A stretch of DNA of 64,000 nt. Source: Streptomyces radicis (GTDB lineage: Bacteria; Actinomycetota; Actinomycetes; Streptomycetales; Streptomycetaceae). The position numbers were made by a program, and so were the translations under genes. The notes beneath the pieces were generated by a model. That model was not told the origin of the DNA, ran no database searches, and worked only from the letters and a program-made list of their open reading frames with translations. The stretch spans positions 178,589 through 242,588 of the forward strand of contig NZ_RBDY01000007.1 in the NCBI RefSeq assembly GCF_003626575.1, written 5' to 3'. Each line of letters begins with the position of its first letter. The first letter of the stretch is position 1. Below are positions 25,891 through 33,179 of this stretch, piece by piece.

Positions 25891-26991
25891 TCAGGCCATG
25901 GCGTCGACGCGCTGGCGGACCTGCTGGATGATGTCGCCCGAGATCGGCGCGTAGTCGATCTCGCCGAGCGCCCGCTGCCCGTCCTCACCGGCCATGTAGG
26001 CGAGGAACGCCCTGGTCAGGTCGAGGGTCTCGGGGGCGTTGCCCCGGTCGCAGGCGATCTCGTAGGTGACCAGGACGATGGGGTAGACGCCCTCCTCGCG
26101 GGTCGCGTAGTCGAGCTGGAGCGCGAGGTCGCCCTCGGTCCCCGTGACCTCGGCCTCGGCGATGGCGTTCGAGGAGTTCTCCACGGTCGCCTCGACCGGC
26201 TCGCTCGCGCCGGTGTCGACGCGGACGGTGCTGATGTCGTTCTGGTGGGCGTAGGACAGCTCGAAGTAGGCGATGGCGCCGACGTTCTGCTGGACCATGC
26301 CGACAAGCCCTGAGGAGCCGTCGGCGGACTGGCCGCCGTGGCCCTTCCACGCCTTGTCGGGCTCGTGCGGCCAGGCGTCGGGCGCGGAGGCGTGCAGATA
26401 CGACGTGAAGTTGTCGGTCGTGCCCGAGCCGTCGGAGCGGTGGAACGGCGTGATCGGCACGTCGGGCAGGTCGGCGTCGGGGTTGAGCTCGGCGATGGCG
26501 GGGTCGTTCCAGCGGGCGACGCGGGAGTCGAAGATCAGCGCCAGGGTGGGGGCGTCGAGGACGAGGTCGTCGACGCCGGGGAGGTTGAAGCCGATGGCCA
26601 CGGGCCCGGCGACCATGGGGAGGTGGATGGCGCGCCCGCCGTCCCGGCACACCGAGCGCGACTCCTCGATCTCGGAGTCGGTCAGCAGCGAGTCGGAGCC
26701 CGCGAAGGCCGTGGTGCCCTGGAGGAACTCCTGCACCCCGGCGCCCGAGCCCGTCGCCTTGTAGTTGATCTGGCTGTCTTCACAGTTGGCCTGGTAGGTG
26801 TTCACCCAGACCTCCATCGCGTTGGCCTGGGCGCTCGACCCCGAGGCCAGCAGCGTGCCGGTCCGACCGCAGTGAAGACCGTCGAGCGAGAAGTCCACCG
26901 CGCCCGGCAGGCCCGAGTTGTCGTCGGTGCCGCAGGCGGTCACGAGGACCAGCGCGCCACAGGCCAGCACCGCGCCGAGGCGTGTCTTCAC
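25891..26991 (-). CDS. pstS: Periplasmic-type phosphate-binding lipoprotein PstS
   Basis: Extracellular lipid-anchored phosphate receptor, 366 residues. The lipoprotein signal ends LVLVTAC with the lipidated Cys near residue 20. Phosphate-contact segments typical of PstS are visible: ASGSSAQANAM, ATGSGAGVQEFL, FAGSDSLL and RSDGSGTTDNFTSYL. It is the first gene of pstSCAB, and a PHO box lies 47-90 bases upstream, so expression should rise under phosphate starvation through PhoP. Confidence 0.96.
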   Translation of the reverse strand: MKTRLGAVLACGALVLVTACGTDDNSGLPGAVDFSLDGLHCGRTGTLLASGSSAQANAMEVWVNTYQANCEDSQINYKATGSGAGVQEFLQGTTAFAGSDSLLTDSEIEESRSVCRDGGRAIHLPMVAGPVAIGFNLPGVDDLVLDAPTLALIFDSRVARWNDPAIAELNPDADLPDVPITPFHRSDGSGTTDNFTSYLHASAPDAWPHEPDKAWKGHGGQSADGSSGLVGMVQQNVGAIAYFELSYAHQNDISTVRVDTGASEPVEATVENSSNAIAEAEVTGTEGDLALQLDYATREEGVYPIVLVTYEIACDRGNAPETLDLTRAFLAYMAGEDGQRALGEIDYAPISGDIIQQVRQRVDAMA

Positions 26992-27037
26992 TGTCGTTCA
27001 GTCCCTTCCGTCGCCGCTCCGCTCTGACGGTAGGTTG

Positions 27038-27081
27038 ATCAGGTGAATCGATTGATGGTTATAAGTGAATGGAAGATGAAC
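27038..27081 (-). promoter_or_regulatory. PHO box (PhoP-binding direct repeats) of pstS
   Basis: On the minus strand four successive 11-base units are in exact register: GTTCATCTTCC (27071-27081), ATTCACTTATA (27060-27070), ACCATCAATCG (27049-27059) and ATTCACCTGAT (27038-27048). Three of four match the streptomycete unit GTTCACC-type consensus at the TTCA core. Confidence 0.75.
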
Positions 27082-27146
27082 CCGTCCGGGTAGCCGAGCC
27101 CCGGAGACCGCACGATACTGGGTGCGCCGTCCACCGTTCGTTACGC

Positions 27147-27165
27147 TATACCCGACAGGGGTATA
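27147..27165 (+). promoter_or_regulatory. CsoR operator
   Basis: TATACCCGACAGGGGTATA has 7-bp arms TATACCC/GGGTATA around a 5-base core, the usual form of copper-responsive CsoR sites. It ends 20 bases before the csoR start codon, so CsoR should repress its own gene. Confidence 0.85.
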
Positions 27166-27185
27166 AGAGTCACAGGAGGGCGGAA

Positions 27186-27542
27186 ATGGTCACAAGTGAG
27201 ACGGTCGCGGCGAACGACACCCACAGGGACACCGGGCACCACGCGACCGGCGGCGCGGGCCCGCATGGCTACAGCAAGGACAAGGACTCCCACCTCAAGC
27301 GGCTGCGCCGCATCGAGGGCCAGGTGCGCGGGCTCCAGCGGATGGTCGACGAGGACGTCTACTGCATCGACATACTGACCCAGGTCTCGGCCTCCACGAA
27401 GGCGCTCCAGTCGTTCGCGCTCCAGCTCCTCGAGGAGCACCTGAGGCACTGCGTGGCCCGCGCCGCCGAGCAGGGCGGCCCCGAGATCGACGCCAAGGTC
27501 GAGGAGGCCACCGCGGCCATCGCCCGCCTGCTCCGCACCTGA
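27186..27542 (+). CDS. csoR: Copper-sensing transcriptional repressor CsoR
   Basis: An all-helical repressor of 118 residues that leaves DNA on binding Cu(I). The copper ligands of the family are present: Cys in DEDVYCIDIL, His and Cys in EEHLRHCVARA. The core is preceded by KRLRRIEGQVRGLQRMV, the DNA-contacting helix. About 35 His/Gly/Asp-rich N-terminal residues (DTHRDTGHHATGGAGPHGYS) precede the core and might bind metal. The gene stands alone, with no copper ATPase or chaperone beside it. Confidence 0.95.
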   Translation: MVTSETVAANDTHRDTGHHATGGAGPHGYSKDKDSHLKRLRRIEGQVRGLQRMVDEDVYCIDILTQVSASTKALQSFALQLLEEHLRHCVARAAEQGGPEIDAKVEEATAAIARLLRT

Positions 27543-27567
27543 CCGCCGGCGCCCGCACGCCCCGCCC

Positions 27568-28353
27568 TCACACCACGGCCCCGTTGAAGACCTCACCGTC
27601 CCCGGGGAGCACGACGTCCACCGGCGCGCCGAAGTCGTACAGCTCGACCGTCGACGTCACATCGATCCCCCGCTCCCCGAAGCGGAAGCGGTGGGTGATC
27701 TCCCGCGGCAGCCCCCGGTCGTCGAGGAACGCGTCGAACGGCACCTCCGTCTCCGCGAACCCGCCCACGGCGGCGGCCAGTTGATCGCCCACCCGCCCCG
27801 GCGCCGCGTCCGCCGCCGCCGCGATGTCGGTCACCCCCCTGAAGTGCCGCAGCGTCTCGCCGCCCACCTCCGCCTCCCCCAGGTCCTCGACGGCCACGAG
27901 CCCGCCGAGCAGCGCGGCGGCGGCCAGCGGATCCGTCGCCCCGCCGGTCACGAGGTTCCCGTCGGCCAGCGACGAGACGTCGACCACGACCCACTTGTCG
28001 GGGGGAACGCCCGCGCCCCGGTTCTTCATGTAGAGCCGCCCCGGGACGAACAGCTCCGTCACCGGCTCGCCGTCGGGCAGCGTCACGAGCAGCTCGCCGC
28101 TGCGCGCCCCGTAGTCGAAGCCGCCGCGGCCGCTCAGCGTGATCCGCGTGCCGCCCGAGGCCATCTCCATCGCGGTGCGCGCCCGCGAGCTGCCCGAGTC
28201 GGCCAGCCGCTCCACCGCACCGCGGAGGGCCTCGCGCGCGTCGCCCTCGGCCGCCGCCCCCGTGCCGGAACAGCCGGTCGCGGCGGTCAGCAGCGCCAGC
28301 GCGGACAGCGCGCCGACCAGCTCGTTGACGCGCGTACGCCGCCGTAGCGCCAT
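27568..28353 (-). CDS. Lipoprotein, LppX/LprG-like
   Basis: An exported lipoprotein of 261 residues. A hydrophobic signal ends LLTAATGC, placing the lipidated Cys near residue 28. The mature part is beta-rich with YGARSGELLVTLPDGE and LFVPGRLYMKNRG, resembling the LolA-like fold of LppX/LprG proteins, which hold lipids in a hydrophobic pocket. Family assignment is by feel; a role at the membrane surface is secure, lipid binding is inferred. Confidence 0.75.
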   Translation of the reverse strand: MALRRRTRVNELVGALSALALLTAATGCSGTGAAAEGDAREALRGAVERLADSGSSRARTAMEMASGGTRITLSGRGGFDYGARSGELLVTLPDGEPVTELFVPGRLYMKNRGAGVPPDKWVVVDVSSLADGNLVTGGATDPLAAAALLGGLVAVEDLGEAEVGGETLRHFRGVTDIAAAADAAPGRVGDQLAAAVGGFAETEVPFDAFLDDRGLPREITHRFRFGERGIDVTSTVELYDFGAPVDVVLPGDGEVFNGAVV

Positions 28354-28435
28354 GGCCTGCCGACACCCCCAGCAACCGTCGTCCCGGATTCGTAACCGCC
28401 TAACGAGGGGCCCCGGCGGCCGTTACGGTGGTGGG

Positions 28436-28648
28436 GTGCGCGACCAGGGTGAAGACGAGGCGTCCCGGGTGGAGCCGAAGGACCCCGAAGACCCGGGGGG
28501 CGGGCCCTTGCACCGGGTCGTCCTCACCGAGCGGGGCCCGTTCGTCGCCCCACGCTGCGTCTGCGGCTGGTACGGCCCGGCGCGCCGCTCCCGGCCGCTG
28601 GCGCGCGACGAGGCCGCCGCGCACATGGCGGCGAGCGCGGCGGGGTAG
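28436..28648 (+). CDS. Small conserved-looking protein
   Basis: A 70-residue frame from a GTG at 28436. The middle has HRVVLTERGPFVAPRCVCGW, with a CxC pair and a Trp/Tyr end. The tail is ARDEAAAHMAASAAG. It has normal third-position GC bias and an ordered sequence unlike antisense frames. The function is unknown; the CxC pair might bind metal or be redox active. Confidence 0.6.
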   Translation: MRDQGEDEASRVEPKDPEDPGGGPLHRVVLTERGPFVAPRCVCGWYGPARRSRPLARDEAAAHMAASAAG

Positions 28649-28668
28649 CCGCCGGGCGCGCCGGAGTC

Positions 28669-29352
28669 TCAGGCGGCCAGGCGGCTCTGCTGCTCGGTCA
28701 GGTCGGTCGCGCGGGCGGCGGGGCGGGGCGCGCCCGGGGGGCGCGCGATCCAGCCCAGGCTCCGGCGCGTGCCGCACCGGCGCACAAGCGGGGTCAACGC
28801 GGCGAGCGCGAGCGGCGCGAGCAGCAGCGCGACCGCGGTGCCCAGGGCGTATCCGCCGATGACGTCGCTGGGGTAGTGCACCCCGAGCAGCACACGGGCA
28901 AAGCCCTGGAGGAGCGCGAACGCGAACGCGACGGCCCCGAGGACGCGATGCACCAGGAACAGCGCGACGGCGATCGCCATGGCGACGCTCGCGTGGTCGC
29001 TGACGAACGAGTACCCGTCCTTGCCCGACACCAGCACCGCGACATCCGGGTGGTCGACGAACGGGCGGGGGCGGGCCACGAAGTCACGGATCGGGGCGTT
29101 GGCCAGGAACGCGAGACCGGCGGCGAGTCCCGCCCAGGCCGTGCCCGCCACCGCCTGATGGGCGTCGGCCCTGCGCCTGACGAGGAACCAGGCGGCGACG
29201 ACCAGCAGCGCCAGGGCCACGGGGATCCCGTGCTCCCCCACGAGACTGACGGCACGTCGGCCCCAGCCGGGAAGCGATTCGCCGAGGCCGTTGACGCCGT
29301 AGAGCACATCCAGCTCGATGTCTGGATTGTCGAATTGATCGAGACCAGCCAT
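28669..29352 (-). CDS. PAP2-family membrane phosphatase
   Basis: Membrane phosphatase of 227 residues with about six hydrophobic segments. All three PAP2 motifs are visible: the Arg-Pro motif RDFVARPRPF, the SDHASVAMAIA motif with its His, and GVHYPSDVIGGYALG with the nucleophile-side His. Such enzymes dephosphorylate lipid phosphates or undecaprenyl diphosphate. The ATG at 29352 is preferred over an upstream extension. The C-terminus is basic and cytoplasmic. Confidence 0.92.
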   Translation of the reverse strand: MAGLDQFDNPDIELDVLYGVNGLGESLPGWGRRAVSLVGEHGIPVALALLVVAAWFLVRRRADAHQAVAGTAWAGLAAGLAFLANAPIRDFVARPRPFVDHPDVAVLVSGKDGYSFVSDHASVAMAIAVALFLVHRVLGAVAFAFALLQGFARVLLGVHYPSDVIGGYALGTAVALLLAPLALAALTPLVRRCGTRRSLGWIARPPGAPRPAARATDLTEQQSRLAA

Positions 29353-29559
29353 GTGCCGTTGTGGCCCCTTCTGAAGTGGGGGACCCTGCCGAGGCAGGCA
29401 GGGAGGAGGAGCCCCTGTTCCGGTACAGGTAACGCCATGTACTTCCCCCGGAGTGCCGAGGTCCATCGAATGACGGCCTCAGCGTTATCGAACAGCAACG
29501 CGTCGCCGCAGTTCAGCGAGGAATCGTTGGCCAGAACCTCACTGGACGTAGAAGGGCGC

Positions 29560-30543
29560 TCACGCCGCCGAGGGGCGGGTGGCCCCAAAGTAATCCGGGG
29601 AATCAATGGGGTCAAAACGGATCGTGGCCCCCGTGTACGGGGCGTTGATCATGTATCCGCCGCCGACGTAGAGGCCGACGTGGTGGATGCTCCGAGGGTC
29701 GTCGAGATCATACGCGAAGAACACCAGGTCGCCGGGCAGGAGTTCGTCCCGCGAGGGGTGGGGACCCGCGTTCCACTGGTCGTTGGCGACGCGCGGCAGC
29801 TCGATCCCGACGTCCTCGTAGGCGGCCTTGGTCAGCCCCGAGCAGTCGAACCGCCCGCCGTCCTCGGCCGTCCCTTCGCCACCCCACTGGTACGGCGTCC
29901 CGAGCTTCTCCTGCGCGTAGTGCACGGCGCCCGCCGCCGCCTCGAGCGCGGGCAGCGGCTCCTCATCGGGCGGCGCGGCGAAGCTGGCCTCGGCGGAGCG
30001 GATGATGCGGACGTAGTTCCGCGTCTCCTCGTAGGGCGGGACGCCGTTGTACCGGATCACGGCGTAGGGGCCCGCGTTGTACGCCGCCAGCATGTTGTCC
30101 ACCGGGTCGCCCGGCACGTCGTCCACATAGCCCGCGAGCGAGCAGTCGTAGCGGGCGGCCGAGGGGATGGCGTCCTGCGGGTCCCACACGTTGGCCACGC
30201 CGTCGCCGTTGGCGTCGATGCCGTGGGTCGCCCACGTGCTCGGGATGAACTGCGCGATCCCCTGCGCCTCGGCGTGGCTCTGCACATCGGGCTGCCAGCC
30301 GCTCTCCTGGCTGAGCTGGGCGGCGAGTATGGCGGGCGAGAGGGTCTCGCAGTAGTTCCCCCACTCGGCGACCAGCTGCTCGTACTCCTCGGGCACGGTG
30401 TCACGCGCCAGCTGCCCACCGCCGCCGCCTCCACCCCCGCCGGGCAGATCGGACGCGGCACCGTAGACCCCGACGACGAGAAACGCCATGAACCCGCCGA
30501 GCCCCCCGACCCCGGCCCCCACGGCCAGAACGATCCTCCGCAT
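29560..30543 (-). CDS. Lytic transglycosylase-NlpC/P60 peptidoglycan hydrolase
   Basis: A bifunctional wall hydrolase of 327 residues. An N-terminal membrane segment (VGAGVGGLGGFMAFLVVGVY) is followed by a run of nine Gly, then a lysozyme-like transglycosylase domain (AAQLSQESGWQPDVQSHAEA with catalytic Glu, QGIAQFIPSTW). A linker leads to an NlpC/P60 domain with Cys in RFDCSGLTKAAY and His in SIHHVGLYVGGG. It cleaves both glycan and peptide. It is divergent from a small two-helix membrane protein, as in conjugation-type VirB1/VirB2 gene pairs. Confidence 0.93.
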   Translation of the reverse strand: MRRIVLAVGAGVGGLGGFMAFLVVGVYGAASDLPGGGGGGGGGQLARDTVPEEYEQLVAEWGNYCETLSPAILAAQLSQESGWQPDVQSHAEAQGIAQFIPSTWATHGIDANGDGVANVWDPQDAIPSAARYDCSLAGYVDDVPGDPVDNMLAAYNAGPYAVIRYNGVPPYEETRNYVRIIRSAEASFAAPPDEEPLPALEAAAGAVHYAQEKLGTPYQWGGEGTAEDGGRFDCSGLTKAAYEDVGIELPRVANDQWNAGPHPSRDELLPGDLVFFAYDLDDPRSIHHVGLYVGGGYMINAPYTGATIRFDPIDSPDYFGATRPSAA

Positions 30544-30750
30544 CCCTCAACTCTCCCCAATACGAGGCCACATACGCGGCGACATACGCGGCGACCTGAC
30601 CAGCACTATGGCACGCGAGGGACATCACAGCGGGGCGATCTCCCGCAACGGCGCCTGACGCGGGATCACTTCCGGTTCCCCCTCTGTCACCCGGGCGTGG
30701 CACAATCCGAAGGGAGTGCCGTACGAGAGCCAGTTGGGTGGTGAGTTCCC

Positions 30751-31062
30751 GTGGACGAGAACGAGGAAGAGCCGGATGGCATCGACAACATCATCGGTGG
30801 TATCGCCCCGGATTGGGGCCCGTTCGCCGCGGTGGGCAACCAGGCGCGGACGATGGTGCAGGTGATCATGGCGCTGGCCATCCTCATCTGTCTGGGCATC
30901 GCCATCTGGGGCGCGGCCAAGCAGCGCATCGGGTCCACCGCCATGCGGGACTCGTTCAGCGCGGAGCAGGGCAAGGGCCTGATCGTCGCCGGGCTGACCG
31001 GCGTCTTCATCATCGGCTCGCTCGGCACGCTGTTCACCATCATCTACGGCATGTCGATCTAG
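30751..31062 (+). CDS. Two-helix membrane protein, VirB2/pilin-sized
   Basis: A 103-residue protein with an acidic N-terminus (DENEEEPDGIDN), two hydrophobic helices (TMVQVIMALAILICLGIAIW; GLIVAGLTGVFIIGSLGTLF) and a basic loop (AAKQRIGSTAMRD) between. This topology is shared with TrbC/VirB2-type subunits. I recall a similar small protein in the cmd cluster of S. coelicolor, where further membrane and ATPase genes follow; they are absent here. The start is a GTG at 30751. Confidence 0.8.
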   Translation: MDENEEEPDGIDNIIGGIAPDWGPFAAVGNQARTMVQVIMALAILICLGIAIWGAAKQRIGSTAMRDSFSAEQGKGLIVAGLTGVFIIGSLGTLFTIIYGMSI

Positions 31063-31082
31063 GCCGGGAGAGTCAGCTGCCC

Positions 31083-32186
31083 ATGCGGGGAAGGCGCGTT
31101 GCGCGACACGTGGCGGCCGTCGCCACGCTGGGCGCGCTGGCCGTCGGCTGTGCCGTCGGCCCTGCGGCGAACCGCGGGGGGAGCGGGGACCCTTCGGCCG
31201 AGGAGGAGCAACGCCCCGGCGGCGGCGGGGACGACGAGGGCCCGCCGCCCCTCTCCCCCGACGACCCGTCGGAGGACGAGCCGGAGCCGGGCCCCACCTC
31301 CGCGCCCGCCACGGGGAGCGCCACGGCGGCGTCCGATCCGGTCATCGACGAGGTCGGTGACGCCTGTTGCCTGGCCCAGGTCCCCGACAGCGAGGACCTG
31401 CTGATCGCCTCCGGCGACACCGTGTTCCTCCACGAGGCCGAAGGCGACGGGGAGTTGACCCCGCTCGGGGACATCCCCGGCGATGTTCTCGGCCTGGCCG
31501 TGCCCCGCAGCGCGACGGGCAGCTTCGTCAGTGTCGTGGTCTCCTACGCGTCGGCGAGCGGCCTCCGCGTCGACAGCTACACGTACTTCCCCGCGCAGGA
31601 GTGGGCTCCGTGGGGACCCAGCTCGGCGCCGCTGCTCGACGATCCGATCCCCCTGGCAGGGGACGGCACGCGCGGCGGCGGCGCCCTGGCGTTCGGCCCC
31701 GGCGGGGCGCTGTTCCTCGGCACGGGGGACGCCGGGGACCCCGCCCTGGCCGAGGACGAGGACTCCCTCGCGGGCAAGATCCTGGAGCTCGACCCCAACG
31801 GCAGCGATCCGCCCGTCGTCCACTCCCCCGGCCCCTACGCCGACGTGCGCGGGATCGCGTGGGATCAGGATCGGATGTGGGTCGTGGACGCCGCCGACGA
31901 CGGCGGCGCGCGGCTGTTCTCCGTCGTGCCCGAGGGCGACCCCGTCGACGTGCGCGAGCTGCCTGGCGAGGTGCCCATGGGGCTCGCGGCCAGCGAGGGC
32001 TCGCTGTGGATGCCGGGCGGCGCCGAGGGCACGCTGTGGCGCATCCCGCTCCACGGCACCCGGCTGGTGGCCGACCCCGCCGCCGTGCTCGACCTCGCCG
32101 CGCCGGGGGCGTTGCTCACCGACGCGGGCTCGACGGACCTGCTCGCCCTGGGCGACGGCGGCGTGCTCCGCCTCACCGTGGAGTGA
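31083..32186 (+). CDS. Lipoprotein resembling PQQ-dependent sugar dehydrogenases
   Basis: A 367-residue exported protein. The signal ends GALAVGC (lipidated Cys near residue 21), followed by an acidic, Pro/Gly-rich linker. The body looks like a soluble glucose/sorbosone dehydrogenase beta-propeller, best seen in FLGTGDAGDPALAEDEDSLA and AGKILELDPNG, and DVRGIAWDQDRMWVVDA. It could oxidise a sugar with PQQ outside the cell, or be a non-catalytic propeller. It begins 20 bases after the two-helix membrane protein and may be co-transcribed. Confidence 0.75.
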   Translation: MRGRRVARHVAAVATLGALAVGCAVGPAANRGGSGDPSAEEEQRPGGGGDDEGPPPLSPDDPSEDEPEPGPTSAPATGSATAASDPVIDEVGDACCLAQVPDSEDLLIASGDTVFLHEAEGDGELTPLGDIPGDVLGLAVPRSATGSFVSVVVSYASASGLRVDSYTYFPAQEWAPWGPSSAPLLDDPIPLAGDGTRGGGALAFGPGGALFLGTGDAGDPALAEDEDSLAGKILELDPNGSDPPVVHSPGPYADVRGIAWDQDRMWVVDAADDGGARLFSVVPEGDPVDVRELPGEVPMGLAASEGSLWMPGGAEGTLWRIPLHGTRLVADPAAVLDLAAPGALLTDAGSTDLLALGDGGVLRLTVE

Positions 32187-32201
32187 CCGGGCGGCCCCGC
32201 T

Positions 32202-32261
32202 CGAACGGTGTCAGCCCGAACGGTGTCGGCCCGAACGGTGTCAGCCCGAACGGTGTCAGCC
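32202..32261. repeat. 15-bp tandem repeat x4
   Basis: Four back-to-back copies of CGAACGGTGTCAGCC, with one A-to-G change in copy two. They fill the gap between convergent genes and run over the stop codon of the minus-strand prenyltransferase (32256-32258), so the TGA stop lies within copy four. Confidence 0.9.
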
Positions 32262-33179
32262 CGCCCCGAGGCCCCTGACCGCCAGGTCGAGCAGCGCGAA
32301 GGCGAAGAGGCTGATGCCGACGAAGCCGTTGACCGTGAAGAACGCCCGGTTCAGGCGGCTCAGATCCCGCGGCGTCACGATCGCGTGCTCGTAGGCGAAC
32401 GCCGCCGCCACCACCGCGACCCCGGCCCACAGGAACGGCCCGCCCTCCGTGGCCATCGCGTACCACGCGAGCAGCCCGAGCGTCAGCACATGGCACGCGC
32501 GCGCCCCGTACAGCGCCCCCGCGATCCCGAAGCGCGCGGGCACCGAACGCACGCCCCCCGCGCGGTCGGACGCCACGTCCTGGCACGCGTAGATCAGGTC
32601 GAACCCCCCGATCCACAGCCCCACCGCGAGGCCCAGGAGCGCCGCGTCCCACGACCACGCGCCCGTCACCGCGAGCCAGCCGCCCACCGGGCCCATGGCC
32701 TGGGCGATCCCGAGGATCGCGTGCGGGAAGTCCGTGAACCGCTTGCCGTACGGATAGACCACCATCGGCACCACGGCCACCGGCGCGAGCGCGAGGCAGA
32801 GGGGGTTGAGCAGCGCGGCGGCGCCGAGGAAGACGGCGAGCGCCACGAGCGCGCCGCTCCACGCCGCGCGCACGGAGACGGCGCCCGTGACGAGTTCGCG
32901 CCCTGCCGTGCGCGGGTTGCGCGCGTCGATCTCGCGGTCGATGATCCGGTTGGCCGCCATGGCGAACGTCCGCAGCCCGACCATCGCGAGCGTCACGAGC
33001 AGCAGCGTCCACCAGTCCACGGACCCCTCGTCCAGGAACATGGCGGTGAGCGTCGCGGTGTAGGCGAAGGGCAGCGCGAAGACCGAGTGCTCAATCATCA
33101 CCAGCCGCAGGAACGCCCTGACGTGGCCCGCTCCCTGCCCTGGACCCGGCGTTCCGAGGGCGGACGCCTCGGCCGTCAC
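32256..33179 (-). CDS. mqnP: UbiA-family menaquinone prenyltransferase
   Basis: Membrane prenyltransferase of 307 residues with about eight helices. The two Asp-rich Mg2+-prenyl-diphosphate motifs are ANRIIDREIDARN and DLIYACQDVASD. Its gene overlaps the UbiD-family decarboxylase (GTGA), the partner in the futalosine menaquinone pathway, which makes MqnP the likely identity rather than ubiquinone UbiA. The GTG at 33179 is the coupled start. Confidence 0.88.
   Translation of the reverse strand: MTAEASALGTPGPGQGAGHVRAFLRLVMIEHSVFALPFAYTATLTAMFLDEGSVDWWTLLLVTLAMVGLRTFAMAANRIIDREIDARNPRTAGRELVTGAVSVRAAWSGALVALAVFLGAAALLNPLCLALAPVAVVPMVVYPYGKRFTDFPHAILGIAQAMGPVGGWLAVTGAWSWDAALLGLAVGLWIGGFDLIYACQDVASDRAGGVRSVPARFGIAGALYGARACHVLTLGLLAWYAMATEGGPFLWAGVAVVAAAFAYEHAIVTPRDLSRLNRAFFTVNGFVGISLFAFALLDLAVRGLGAG

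Noticed and set aside
30571..30594. ACATACGCGGCG direct repeat upstream of the transglycosylase gene as a riboswitch or BldD site
   Set aside because: Only two copies of 12 bp, no palindrome, and none of the conserved c-di-AMP riboswitch segments were seen.
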